Positions 27,134 through 35,259 of a stretch of DNA of 64,000 nt are shown in pieces; within the stretch, counting starts at the first letter, position 1, and every line of letters starts with the position of its first letter. The notes below the pieces were generated by a model that was not told where the DNA came from, did no database searches, and saw only the letters and a program-made list of their open reading frames with translations. This DNA comes from Polaromonas sp. Its GTDB lineage: Bacteria; Pseudomonadota; Gammaproteobacteria; Burkholderiales; Burkholderiaceae_C. The position numbers were made by a program, and so were the translations under genes. The stretch is from NCBI RefSeq assembly GCF_012927485.1, contig NZ_JABBPC010000035.1:124001-188000 (forward strand), in the 5' to 3' direction.

Positions 27134-29548
27134 ATGTCGCGTTTTCAAGTTAAAAAAGTCGCGGTGCTCGGTGCCGGTGTGATGGGCGCCCAAATCGCCG
27201 CCCATTTGGTGAATTGCAGAGTGCCTGTGGTGTTGTTTGATCTGCCCGCAAAAGAGGGCCCCAAGAACGGTATCGTCATCAAGGCGATCGAGGGTCTGAA
27301 GAAGCTCAAACCTGCACCGCTGGGGGTACCTGAAGACGCCGCCCTGATTCAGCACGCGAACTACGAAGAGCACCTGGACCTGCTGAAAGGCTGCGATCTG
27401 ATCATCGAAGCCATTGCCGAGCGCATGGACTGGAAGACCGACCTGTACCACACCATCGCTCCGTTTATTGCGGAGGGTGCCATCGTAGCAAGCAATACGA
27501 CGGGCCTGTCTATCACCCGGCTGAGCGAGGCGCTGCCCGACTCCATCAAACCACGGTTTTGTGGCATTCATTTCTTTAACCCGCCGCGTTATATGACGCT
27601 GGTCGAACTCATCAACACGCCGACGACCGAGCCCAAAGTGCTTGACGACCTGGAAACGTTTGTGACCAGCGCGCTCGGCAAGAGCGTGATCCGCGCCCAC
27701 GACACGCCCAACTTCATCGCCAACCGCGTTGGCATTGCCAGCATGCTGGCCACCATCAAGGAAGCCGAGACGTTTGGCTTGACTTACGACGTAGTGGATG
27801 ACCTGACTGGCAAGAAGCTGGGCCGCGCCAGTTCTGGCACTTTTCGCACCGCCGACGTCGTGGGGCTGGACACGATGGCGCACGTCATCAAAACGTTGCA
27901 AGACAACCTCGGCCCCGGCAAAGTGGACGATCCATTTTCAGAACTTTACGGAACTCCGCCGGTGCTGGCCAGGCTGCTCGAGGCCAAGAGCCTGGGCCAA
28001 AAATCCGGTGCCGGATTTTTTAAAAAGCAGGGCCGCGACATATTGCGCCTGGACCCTGAAAGCATGGAATACGTCGCCGCTGGCGCCAAGGCCGACGACG
28101 TGGTCGGCCGCATGCTGAAAAAACCCGCAGGCGAACGCCTGAAGTTGCTGCGTGAAGCGGAGGGCGCTGAAGCCCGCTTCTTGTGGGCTATTTTGCGCGA
28201 CCAGTTTCACTATGCTGCCGTGCACCTGGAAACCATTGCCGAGACCGCTCGCGACATTGACTTTGCGATGCGCTGGGGTTTCGGCGCCAAGCAGGGCCCG
28301 TTTGAATTGTGGCAACAGGCCGGCTGGTTGCAGGTGGCAAACTGGATCCAGGAAGACATTGATGCCGGAAAGGCGCTCAGCAAAGCGCCGCTGCCCGATT
28401 GGGTGTTTAAAGGCCCGGTGGCGGACGCGGCAGGCGTTCATACCGCTGCGGGTTCCTGGAGCGCCTCCGCCAAAAAATTCATTCCCCGTCGCCAGCTGCC
28501 GGTGTATGCGCGTCAGCATTTTCCGGAAGACGTGCTGGGTGCTAAGGCACCTGCCTTTGAAACCGCCGGTACGACCTTGCACGAGGACCTCGCCATTCGT
28601 TTGTGGACGCTTGACGGCGACCAGAATGATGTGCTGATCGCCAGTATCAAAACGAAGATGCACGCGATCGGCCCGGATGTTGCGGAAGGCTTGGCAATGG
28701 CGGTCGATCTGGCCGAAAAAAGCTACAAAGGCTTGGTGATCTGGTCCAACGACGAAATGTTTTCGGCCGGTGCCGACCTGCAGGCCATGCTGCCCGCCTT
28801 CATGATGGGGGGCGTTCAGGCGGTTGACGGGGCGGAGGCCGAGTTGCAAACCGTGATGCTCAAGCTGCGGTATGCCGCCGTACCCGTGGTGTCGGCCATT
28901 CGGGGGCTAGCCCTGGGAGGCGGCTGCGAAATGGCCGTGTATTCGGCTAAGCGCGTAGCGGCAATGGAAAGCTACATCGGACTGGTGGAAGTGGGCGTCG
29001 GCCTGGTGCCCGGCGCAGGCGGTCTTTCCTACATCGCGCGTCGCGCGGCTGAAAATGCAGCGACCTCCACTAACAAGGACATGCTGCCTTTTCTAACGGA
29101 AGGCTTCACCGCCGCCGCCATGGCCAAGGTGGGAACCAGCGCTTTGGACAGTCGCAAGATCGGTTACCTGCTCGACAGCGACGTGATCGTTGCGAATAAA
29201 GACGAGCTTTTGTTCGTGGCCCTCAACGAAGCCCGCGCGCTGTTCAATTCCGGCTATCGCGCACCGCACAAGCGGCCATTTCCGGTGGTGGGTCGCAACG
29301 GCGTGGCCACCATCAAAGGCCAGTTGGTCAACATGCGCGACGGCGGTTTCATCAGCGCACACGACTTTCATATTGCGAGCCTGATTGCCGGCGTGGTCTG
29401 TGGCGGCGACGTCGATACCGGCACTTTGGTGACCGAGGAATACCTGATGACGCTGGAGCGCAAGGCCTTTTGCGCGCTGCTCGAGCATCCCAAGACGCAG
29501 GAACGCATCATGGGCATGATGAGCACCGGCAAGCCCGTGCGCAACTGA
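27134..29548 (+). CDS. Bifunctional 3-hydroxyacyl-CoA dehydrogenase/enoyl-CoA hydratase (FadN-type order)
   Basis: A protein of 804 residues. The N-terminal half is the NAD-dependent 3-hydroxyacyl-CoA dehydrogenase (VAVLGAGVMGAQIAAHL near residue 8, then IIEAIAERMDWK, FCGIHFFNPPRYM). The C-terminal part carries the crotonase fold with the oxyanion-hole loops SAGADLQAML and GLALGGGCEMAVYSA. This order is the reverse of E. coli FadB and is that of B. subtilis FadN and many betaproteobacterial enzymes. It carries out hydration and oxidation of enoyl-CoA. It follows the acyl-CoA dehydrogenase by 87 nt and precedes the thiolase, forming a fad operon. Confidence 0.92.
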   Translation: MSRFQVKKVAVLGAGVMGAQIAAHLVNCRVPVVLFDLPAKEGPKNGIVIKAIEGLKKLKPAPLGVPEDAALIQHANYEEHLDLLKGCDLIIEAIAERMDWKTDLYHTIAPFIAEGAIVASNTTGLSITRLSEALPDSIKPRFCGIHFFNPPRYMTLVELINTPTTEPKVLDDLETFVTSALGKSVIRAHDTPNFIANRVGIASMLATIKEAETFGLTYDVVDDLTGKKLGRASSGTFRTADVVGLDTMAHVIKTLQDNLGPGKVDDPFSELYGTPPVLARLLEAKSLGQKSGAGFFKKQGRDILRLDPESMEYVAAGAKADDVVGRMLKKPAGERLKLLREAEGAEARFLWAILRDQFHYAAVHLETIAETARDIDFAMRWGFGAKQGPFELWQQAGWLQVANWIQEDIDAGKALSKAPLPDWVFKGPVADAAGVHTAAGSWSASAKKFIPRRQLPVYARQHFPEDVLGAKAPAFETAGTTLHEDLAIRLWTLDGDQNDVLIASIKTKMHAIGPDVAEGLAMAVDLAEKSYKGLVIWSNDEMFSAGADLQAMLPAFMMGGVQAVDGAEAELQTVMLKLRYAAVPVVSAIRGLALGGGCEMAVYSAKRVAAMESYIGLVEVGVGLVPGAGGLSYIARRAAENAATSTNKDMLPFLTEGFTAAAMAKVGTSALDSRKIGYLLDSDVIVANKDELLFVALNEARALFNSGYRAPHKRPFPVVGRNGVATIKGQLVNMRDGGFISAHDFHIASLIAGVVCGGDVDTGTLVTEEYLMTLERKAFCALLEHPKTQERIMGMMSTGKPVRN

Positions 29549-29628
29549 TCGCTCGAATCCGCAGGCCCTCACACGAATCCCCTCCCGCCAGTGGGCGAGG
29601 GCGTCAAGACACCGAAAGGAATATTTCC

Positions 29629-30825
29629 ATGAAGCAAATCCAAGAAGCCTATATCGTTGCTGCCACGCGCACGCCCATCGGTCGCTCGCACCGGGGCTTT
29701 TTCCGCAATACCCGTCCTGATGATTTGCTGGTCAAAGCCTTGCAGGCCGCGTTGGCCCAGGTGCCGACGTTGGATCCCAAAGCGATCGAGGACATCATCT
29801 GCGGCTGCGCGATTCCCGAAGGCCCGCAAGGCTTGAACGTCGCCCGTATCGGCGCCGTGCTTGCCGGCTTGCCGACCAGTGTGGGCGGCATCACCGTCAA
29901 CCGTTTTTGCGCTTCGGGCTTGTCTGCCGTGCAGATGGCGGCAGACCGCATCCGTGTTGGCGAGGCCGATGTGATGATTGCAGCCGGTACCGAAAGCATG
30001 AGCATGGTTCCGATGTCGGGCAACTCGCCTTCCCTGTCGCCCGCCATGTTTGCCCACGACGAAAACATCGGCATTGCTTACGGCATGGGCCTGACCGCTG
30101 AGAAGGTGGCTCAGCAATGGAAGGTCTCGCGTGAGGCGCAGGACCTGTTTGCCTACGAGTCTCATATGAAAGCCCTCAAGGCGCAACAGGCGGGAGAGTT
30201 CACCAACGAAATCACGCCGGTGGAAGTCACTGACCGCAGCGCCAATTTGGAAACGGGCGAAGTCATTGCCACCAGCCGCACCGTCAGTCTTGACGAAGGG
30301 GCACGCCCTGACACCACCCTGGAAGGTCTTGCCAAACTCAAGACGCCTTTTGCAGCGCGAGGCTCGGTCACAGCGGGCAACAGCTCGCAAACCTCGGACG
30401 GCGCGGGGGCACTGATTTTGGCCAGCGAAAAAGCGATCAAGGAATTCGGCCTCAAGCCGCTCGCACGTTTTGTGAGCTACGCCGCGAAGGGCGTGCCGCC
30501 CCACATCATGGGCATCGGTCCCATCGAAGCCATTCCGGCGGCGCTTCGCTTTGCCGGACTGAAGCAGGATGACATTGACTGGTTCGAGCTGAACGAGGCG
30601 TTTGCTGCGCAGTCCCTGGCGGTGATCAACACCCTGGGCTTGAATCCGGCCAAAGTTAATCCGATGGGCGGTGCGATTGCGCTAGGCCATCCGTTGGGTG
30701 CCACCGGGGCGATTCGTGCCGCTACCGTGATTCATGCGCTGCATCGTCATCAACTAAAGTACGGCATGGTGACCATGTGTGTCGGCATGGGCCAAGGCGC
30801 TGCAGGTATTTTCGAACGGGTTTGA
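29629..30825 (+). CDS. fadA: Acetyl-CoA acyltransferase (thiolase, FadA-type)
   Basis: A 398-residue thiolase. The acylated cysteine is C94 in NRFCASGLSAVQM (by codon count). The C-terminal histidine loop is GGAIALGHPLGATGA, and the second cysteine is in MCVGMGQGAAG. It releases acetyl-CoA from 3-ketoacyl-CoA in the last step of beta-oxidation. ATG 29629 follows a GAAAGGAA ribosome binding site. The upstream in-frame ATG at 29470 lies inside the preceding gene. It completes the TetR-fadE-fadN-fadA operon. Confidence 0.95.
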   Translation: MKQIQEAYIVAATRTPIGRSHRGFFRNTRPDDLLVKALQAALAQVPTLDPKAIEDIICGCAIPEGPQGLNVARIGAVLAGLPTSVGGITVNRFCASGLSAVQMAADRIRVGEADVMIAAGTESMSMVPMSGNSPSLSPAMFAHDENIGIAYGMGLTAEKVAQQWKVSREAQDLFAYESHMKALKAQQAGEFTNEITPVEVTDRSANLETGEVIATSRTVSLDEGARPDTTLEGLAKLKTPFAARGSVTAGNSSQTSDGAGALILASEKAIKEFGLKPLARFVSYAAKGVPPHIMGIGPIEAIPAALRFAGLKQDDIDWFELNEAFAAQSLAVINTLGLNPAKVNPMGGAIALGHPLGATGAIRAATVIHALHRHQLKYGMVTMCVGMGQGAAGIFERV

Positions 30826-30929
30826 AGGTGTTTGTGCGGTCAACCGGCTGCCGCTCCCTGTATCATTCGGGCCGGTTGGCGCTTTGACGTTAGCTGATTT
30901 CTCTGCGGTCAACTCCGAACGTTTTCATC

Positions 30930-31865
30930 ATGTCTCCCACAAAAAGCCCCGGCCTGAAGAAATGGATTGAGCAGCACCTGGCGGACAACCCGCCGCGCGC
31001 AAAGTCCAACGTGATGACGTTGTTCGGCGACGTGATCACGCCGCACGGCGGACAGGTCTGGTTGGGAAGCTTGATCGAGCTGCTGGCGCCTTTTGGTATC
31101 AACGACAGGCTGGTGCGTACGAGCGTATTCCGGCTGGCCGAGGAAGGGTGGCTGGACGCGCAACGCGAAGGCAGACGCAGCCGGTACGCGCTGAATTCCT
31201 CTGCAGCGCGCCGCTTTGAGCGCGCTTACCAGCGCATCTACACGCCGTCATACCGCGACTGGAAAGGCAAGTGGACGCTTGTGCTTGCAACTTCCGGCAC
31301 CCTCACGGCGGAACAAAAAGTAGGCTTGCGCAAGGAGTTGCTGTGGGAAGGATTCGGGATGATCGCACCCTTGGTGTTTGGCCACCCCTGCGCCGATGCG
31401 GAAACCCTGGAAGAAATCCTCGTCAGGGTCGGCGTAAAAGGCAAGGTCTTTGTGTGCGATGCGACCGAATCCGAATTCGCTGCGGCCAGGCCGCTGAGCG
31501 AATTGATCCAGCAATGTTGGGAGCTGGACACTGTGGTTGCGGATTATGAACGCTTCATAAATTACTTTGCCGCGTTGCCTAAACTGCTGAAAGCCCGGAA
31601 CGCACTTAACCCGGAACAGGCGTTCGTGGTCCGCACGCTGCTGATCCATGAATTCCGACGCGTCCAGTTGCATGATCAGCAATTGCCGCTTGAACTTCTG
31701 CCAAAAAACTGGCCTGGAAAAACCGCCTACGAACTGTGCCGGCAGATCTACCAATTGACGTACACGGAAGTCGAGCAATACGTGCTGACGACTTTACGGC
31801 GGGAAGACAAAGATGCGCCTGAAGCAGCGCCTTATTTTTACCAGCGCTTTGGCGGGTTGGTGTAA
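30930..31865 (+). CDS. PaaX-like transcriptional repressor
   Basis: A 311-residue protein with the PaaX domain order: an N-terminal winged helix (NVMTLFGDVITPHGGQVWLGS, then RLVRTSVFRLAEEGWLDAQ), a middle PaaX domain and a C-terminal domain with YRDWKGKWTL. PaaX represses phenylacetate genes in response to phenylacetyl-CoA. Here the nearest genes are fatty-acid beta-oxidation and a diiron oxygenase/enoyl-CoA hydratase pair, so its inducer may be another CoA thioester. ATG 30930 is 104 nt after fadA. Several PaaX-family proteins of unknown target exist, so symbol paaX is not assigned. Confidence 0.85.
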   Translation: MSPTKSPGLKKWIEQHLADNPPRAKSNVMTLFGDVITPHGGQVWLGSLIELLAPFGINDRLVRTSVFRLAEEGWLDAQREGRRSRYALNSSAARRFERAYQRIYTPSYRDWKGKWTLVLATSGTLTAEQKVGLRKELLWEGFGMIAPLVFGHPCADAETLEEILVRVGVKGKVFVCDATESEFAAARPLSELIQQCWELDTVVADYERFINYFAALPKLLKARNALNPEQAFVVRTLLIHEFRRVQLHDQQLPLELLPKNWPGKTAYELCRQIYQLTYTEVEQYVLTTLRREDKDAPEAAPYFYQRFGGLV

Positions 31866-31970
31866 GAACGACAACGCTGCCGCTTACTCCAGCTAGTCAA
31901 CCGCCGCATTGATAACGAACTCGTTGTCGAGTCGCTTTGATCTGGCCAGTTGATCTGGTTTCTCGGTTCT

Positions 31971-33032
31971 TTAGCGTCCAGCGCTCGCAGTGGCCAGACG
32001 GTTTGCTGGCGGTGTTTCTGGCTGCTGCTGTTGAAAATAACCTTCGGTATGAATCATCTCGTCTTTCGCGCCGAGAAGCTTTGCCGCCTGCTTGCAACTC
32101 GCTACAAATTCAGGGGTCCCGGCGATGAACACGGTGTACCCCGACAGGTCGGTAAACTGCGTTGGCAGTAAGTCGGGAATCCGGCCACTGAGCATTCCAT
32201 CGCGCTTTTCGCGTGTCAGGGTCGGTATGAATTTGAAGCGGCGGTTCTTGGCTTGCAGAAAAGTCATCAAGCCCTGGTTGTAAATATCTTCCGCGGTGCA
32301 CGCTGAAAAAAGTAGTTTCACTGGCTGCTTGAAGCCGCGTCGCAGCGCCGCTTCAGTCAGCGACAGGATAGGCGCCAGGCCGGAACCCGCCGCCATACAG
32401 AGCACCGGCGTCTCCACCGAAGGATCGCCGATAAAAGTACCGTAGGCGCCTGACAACTTGACGCTGTCGCCAACCTGAACCTGGTCGTGCAGCCAGCGGC
32501 TGGTTGCGCCAGTGGCGTCACGCGTGACGTGCAGCAGGATTTCTCCATCAGGCCTGGGTGCGCCAGCAATCGAGTAGGAGCGCTGTGGCGCGCCCGCCGT
32601 TGCGTCGCCCAGCATGACGTATTGACCCGGCCAGTAACGCACCGGGTTACCCAGTGGTCGAAACCGGAATTCGGTGATGCGCGGAGTGCGCCGGATCTTG
32701 TCGGTGACGATATGCAGCATGTTCTCGCGTGGCGGAAAGAGTTTCGGCTTCGCGTCGTCAGTGCCCCACTCGATCACTAGTTCGTCCGACAGCGGCTTGG
32801 CCATGCACATCAGGCCGAAGCCCTGCGCCCGCTCCTCCTGTGACAAAGCCATGTCAAGCACAATGCCCTGGTCGAACTCACCCTGTAGAACCTTGACCTT
32901 GCATTCGCCGCAGGCACCGGCTCGGCAGTTGTTGGGAAGCGCATAACCCGAGCGTTCAACGGCAGCAAGAACGGTATCGCCCTGTTGACATTCGATCTCA
33001 TGACCCGAGGGGTGCAGTTTAATTCGGCTCAC
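31971..33032 (-). CDS. Ferredoxin-NAD(P)H reductase with N-terminal 2Fe-2S domain (oxygenase electron-transfer component)
   Basis: A 353-residue flavoprotein. Residues 1-90 form a plant-type [2Fe-2S] ferredoxin with cysteines 36, 41, 44 (CRAGACGEC) and 76. Then come the FAD-binding segment RSYSIAG and the NAD(P) domain with CMAAGSGLAPILS. This domain order is typical of reductases feeding diiron or Rieske oxygenases, such as toluene/benzoate-type reductases. It is downstream of the diiron protein gene on the same strand (86 nt gap) and probably supplies its electrons. Its C-terminus has a short low-complexity Gln/Pro tail. Confidence 0.9.
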   Translation of the reverse strand: MSRIKLHPSGHEIECQQGDTVLAAVERSGYALPNNCRAGACGECKVKVLQGEFDQGIVLDMALSQEERAQGFGLMCMAKPLSDELVIEWGTDDAKPKLFPPRENMLHIVTDKIRRTPRITEFRFRPLGNPVRYWPGQYVMLGDATAGAPQRSYSIAGAPRPDGEILLHVTRDATGATSRWLHDQVQVGDSVKLSGAYGTFIGDPSVETPVLCMAAGSGLAPILSLTEAALRRGFKQPVKLLFSACTAEDIYNQGLMTFLQAKNRRFKFIPTLTREKRDGMLSGRIPDLLPTQFTDLSGYTVFIAGTPEFVASCKQAAKLLGAKDEMIHTEGYFQQQQPETPPANRLATASAGR

Positions 33033-33118
33033 TTGTCGTCCTTGACGTCATTAATGCATGAGGCGCTGCGCCGTGCGATGGCCGGCTCGCCATCGCACTG
33101 GGGCAGCGCCCTGAAAGG

Positions 33119-34144
33119 TCAGAATACCGGAATGATATCGGCCATGTCGATGTCGGTCACTTCTTCGCCTGAAATGCCGACTTCGGGAATTGCAGGGAAT
33201 GGAATGTCGTACTTGTCGAGCACGCCTTTCAGATTCAACATCGCGGCCTTCCAGTTTTCTTTTTTCTGTTCATAGGCAGGAATATTGAAACCCGCATCGC
33301 GCGCAATCGTTTCTCCCTTGCGCTGCACCTCGATGAAGTCTGGTGGCAGATCCCAGAAGTCTGGTGGCGGCTCGAACAGCACAGCCGACAGGAACAGGTA
33401 GCCGGCGCGCACCTGCTTGGTAATGATGGCGCGGTCTTCCTTTTTCATTTTGGGATAGTCGCGCTCCATGAGCGCCATGCAGATCGCCATGTGACGTCCT
33501 TCGTCGCGACCGATATTGCGGAAGCCTTCTTTGAATACCGGCTCGGTGCAGCCGGCGGCCATCTGGTGAAAGATCGTCGCCGCGGCAATTTCGCCCATCA
33601 AGAAGGAACTGAACAACACGGCCAGGCTGTATTTAGGCACAGCGAGTTTGTAGCTGGTCCAATAGCGACCGCCGTTGTAATACAGCCAGGCGGCGTTGCG
33701 CTGCAATTGCTTGCCAATCTCGGTCTTGGGCGTGTACGTCAGCGGATCGGGATGCTCCAATAATTTGGTGATTGCCAAACCGCACATTTGCTCATGGTTT
33801 TGCTCGTCGCGGGTGACGGAGAAAAAGCAACGGCGCACGGCATCTTCCTCGTGTACTTCGTAGGTCTTGATAAATGCTTCGGCGAATACTGGCGGTGCGG
33901 AGGCGTCGAACACTGACAACAGCGTCCACCAGTAGGCGATCGACTCACGTTCTTCCCAGCTGTAGCTGGCCGCGTTGAACGTATCCCATGGTAAAGCCTG
34001 CGGGTCCCAGGCTTCACGCAGGGAAGAATTCCACACTTCTTCTAGTTTCGACGTCTGGCGGTGCCAGGACAACGGATACACATTGGGCTGCTCCGTCGCG
34101 GGCGGGTAGTCCATCTTGTGGGCGATTTTTTCATGGTGGCTCAT
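33119..34144 (-). CDS. Ferritin-like diiron protein, probable oxygenase
   Basis: A 341-residue helical protein of the ferritin-like/ribonucleotide-reductase-R2 superfamily. By codon count the ligand set looks complete: E67 in ERESIA, E114 and H117 in DEQNHEQM, E185 in MGEIAAAT, E215 and H218 in DEGRHMAI. This matches the E...ExxH...E...ExxH pattern of diiron oxygenases. No transmembrane segment is evident. A ribosome binding site AGGAG lies upstream on the minus strand. It pairs with the adjacent reductase and is divergent from an enoyl-CoA hydratase, so an acyl or acyl-CoA substrate is plausible but not shown. It is not a ferritin by context, nor recognisably BoxB or PaaA. Confidence 0.75.
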   Translation of the reverse strand: MSHHEKIAHKMDYPPATEQPNVYPLSWHRQTSKLEEVWNSSLREAWDPQALPWDTFNAASYSWEERESIAYWWTLLSVFDASAPPVFAEAFIKTYEVHEEDAVRRCFFSVTRDEQNHEQMCGLAITKLLEHPDPLTYTPKTEIGKQLQRNAAWLYYNGGRYWTSYKLAVPKYSLAVLFSSFLMGEIAAATIFHQMAAGCTEPVFKEGFRNIGRDEGRHMAICMALMERDYPKMKKEDRAIITKQVRAGYLFLSAVLFEPPPDFWDLPPDFIEVQRKGETIARDAGFNIPAYEQKKENWKAAMLNLKGVLDKYDIPFPAIPEVGISGEEVTDIDMADIIPVF

Positions 34145-34243
34145 GGTCTTGTCTCCTGAAAGGAATTAAAAGGCCACTCAAGTGGTGGCCTGGCGTTGGA
34201 AGCGGTAACGATTCAATAGTGTTTGCCATTGAACAATTTAATT

Positions 34244-34283
34244 ATGATACTGTTTTTTATAATTGCAAACTATTTTGTATCAT
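34244..34283. promoter_or_regulatory. Inverted heptamers in the divergent promoter region
   Basis: ATGATAC (34244-34250) and GTATCAT (34277-34283) are exact reverse complements, 26 nt apart, in an AT-rich stretch between the diiron gene and the enoyl-CoA hydratase. The same heptamer, GTATCAT, occurs at 30860-30866 before the PaaX-like gene. A shared operator for that repressor is possible, but a 7-mer can recur by chance. Confidence 0.35.
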
Positions 34284-34369
34284 GTTGTCAGGGGGTGGCT
34301 TTTGGGGGGTGCTATGGGCGTGCACTTCGTGTCCCGCCTACACTGGGCTTCTCAACACGGGAAATCATC

Positions 34370-35182
34370 ATGAGTACATCCAACTTCAGCACCGCAGCAG
34401 GCATATCGCCCGGCACCCTTGCAGAAATCCTCACCCACGTTGACGGGGGCGTAATGACCCTCACGCTCAACCGCGTGGACAAGAAGAATTCCATCACTTC
34501 CGCCATGTACAGCGCCATGGCCAACGCCCTGGAGTCCGCGAACCACGACGCCGCCGTTCGCGCCGTCGTGATTCAAGGCCACGAAAGCATTTTTTCGGCT
34601 GGCAATGACATCGGCGATTTTCTGAATAAGCCGCCATCGACTTCCGAGTCGCCAGTGTTTCTTTTCTTGCGCGGCATCAGCACTTTTCCGAAGCCGATCG
34701 TGGCCGCTGTGTGCGGTCCGGCGGTCGGTATTGGCACCACGATGCTGCTGCACTGCGATCTGGTCTACGCCGGTGACAACGCAGCGTTTTCCATGCCTTT
34801 CGTTAATCTGGGCCTGTGCCCCGAAGCGGCGTCGAGTTTTTTGGTGGCGCAGTTGATGGGCTATCCGCGTGCGGCGGAAGCCTTGTTGTTGGGCGAGCCC
34901 TTCACGGCTGAAACCGCGCTGGAAATGGGATTGATCAACCGCATCGTCCCGCCTGCTGAAGTCAACGCGCTGGCCCAAAGGCAGGCCCTCAAGCTGGCGG
35001 CCAAGCCGCTTACGGCATTGATTGAAACGAAGCGCCTTATGAAAAAAGGCAATGCCGGTATCGTGGCCGAACGCATGGCGGAAGAGGGCGCCAGCTTCGG
35101 CCGCATGCTTCAGGAGCCCGCAGCCCGCGAGGCGTTCACGGCTTTCATGGAAAAGCGGCGCCCCGATTTTTCCAAAAGTTGA
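34370..35182 (+). CDS. Enoyl-CoA hydratase/isomerase family protein
   Basis: A 270-residue crotonase-fold protein. It has TLTLNRVDKKNSITSAMYS at the start of the fold, an oxyanion loop SAGNDIGDFL (~85), and GPAVGIGTTMLLHCDLVYA. It also has MPFVNLGLCPEAASS, with the second glutamate placed as in isomerase/hydratases. ATG 34370 starts the family-like region; the frame extends upstream to 34223 across the promoter region but without similarity. It acts on CoA-activated acids. It is divergent from the diiron oxygenase, and the shared promoter region suggests coordinate expression. Confidence 0.88.
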   Translation: MSTSNFSTAAGISPGTLAEILTHVDGGVMTLTLNRVDKKNSITSAMYSAMANALESANHDAAVRAVVIQGHESIFSAGNDIGDFLNKPPSTSESPVFLFLRGISTFPKPIVAAVCGPAVGIGTTMLLHCDLVYAGDNAAFSMPFVNLGLCPEAASSFLVAQLMGYPRAAEALLLGEPFTAETALEMGLINRIVPPAEVNALAQRQALKLAAKPLTALIETKRLMKKGNAGIVAERMAEEGASFGRMLQEPAAREAFTAFMEKRRPDFSKS

Positions 35183-35259
35183 AGTGAAAGCCATGCTGTG
35201 CGCCACGACCATAGCGCCAGCGGTCGCCGCGGTGCGCCGCGCCAAACGCCAACCGCGAT

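Noticed and set aside
29578..29604. Hairpin CCCTCCCGCC-AGT-GGGCGAGGG between the FadN-type gene and the thiolase
   Set aside because: The stem has a bulge and no T run, so it is not a terminator. It may be a REP-like repeat, but only one copy was noticed, so it was not listed.
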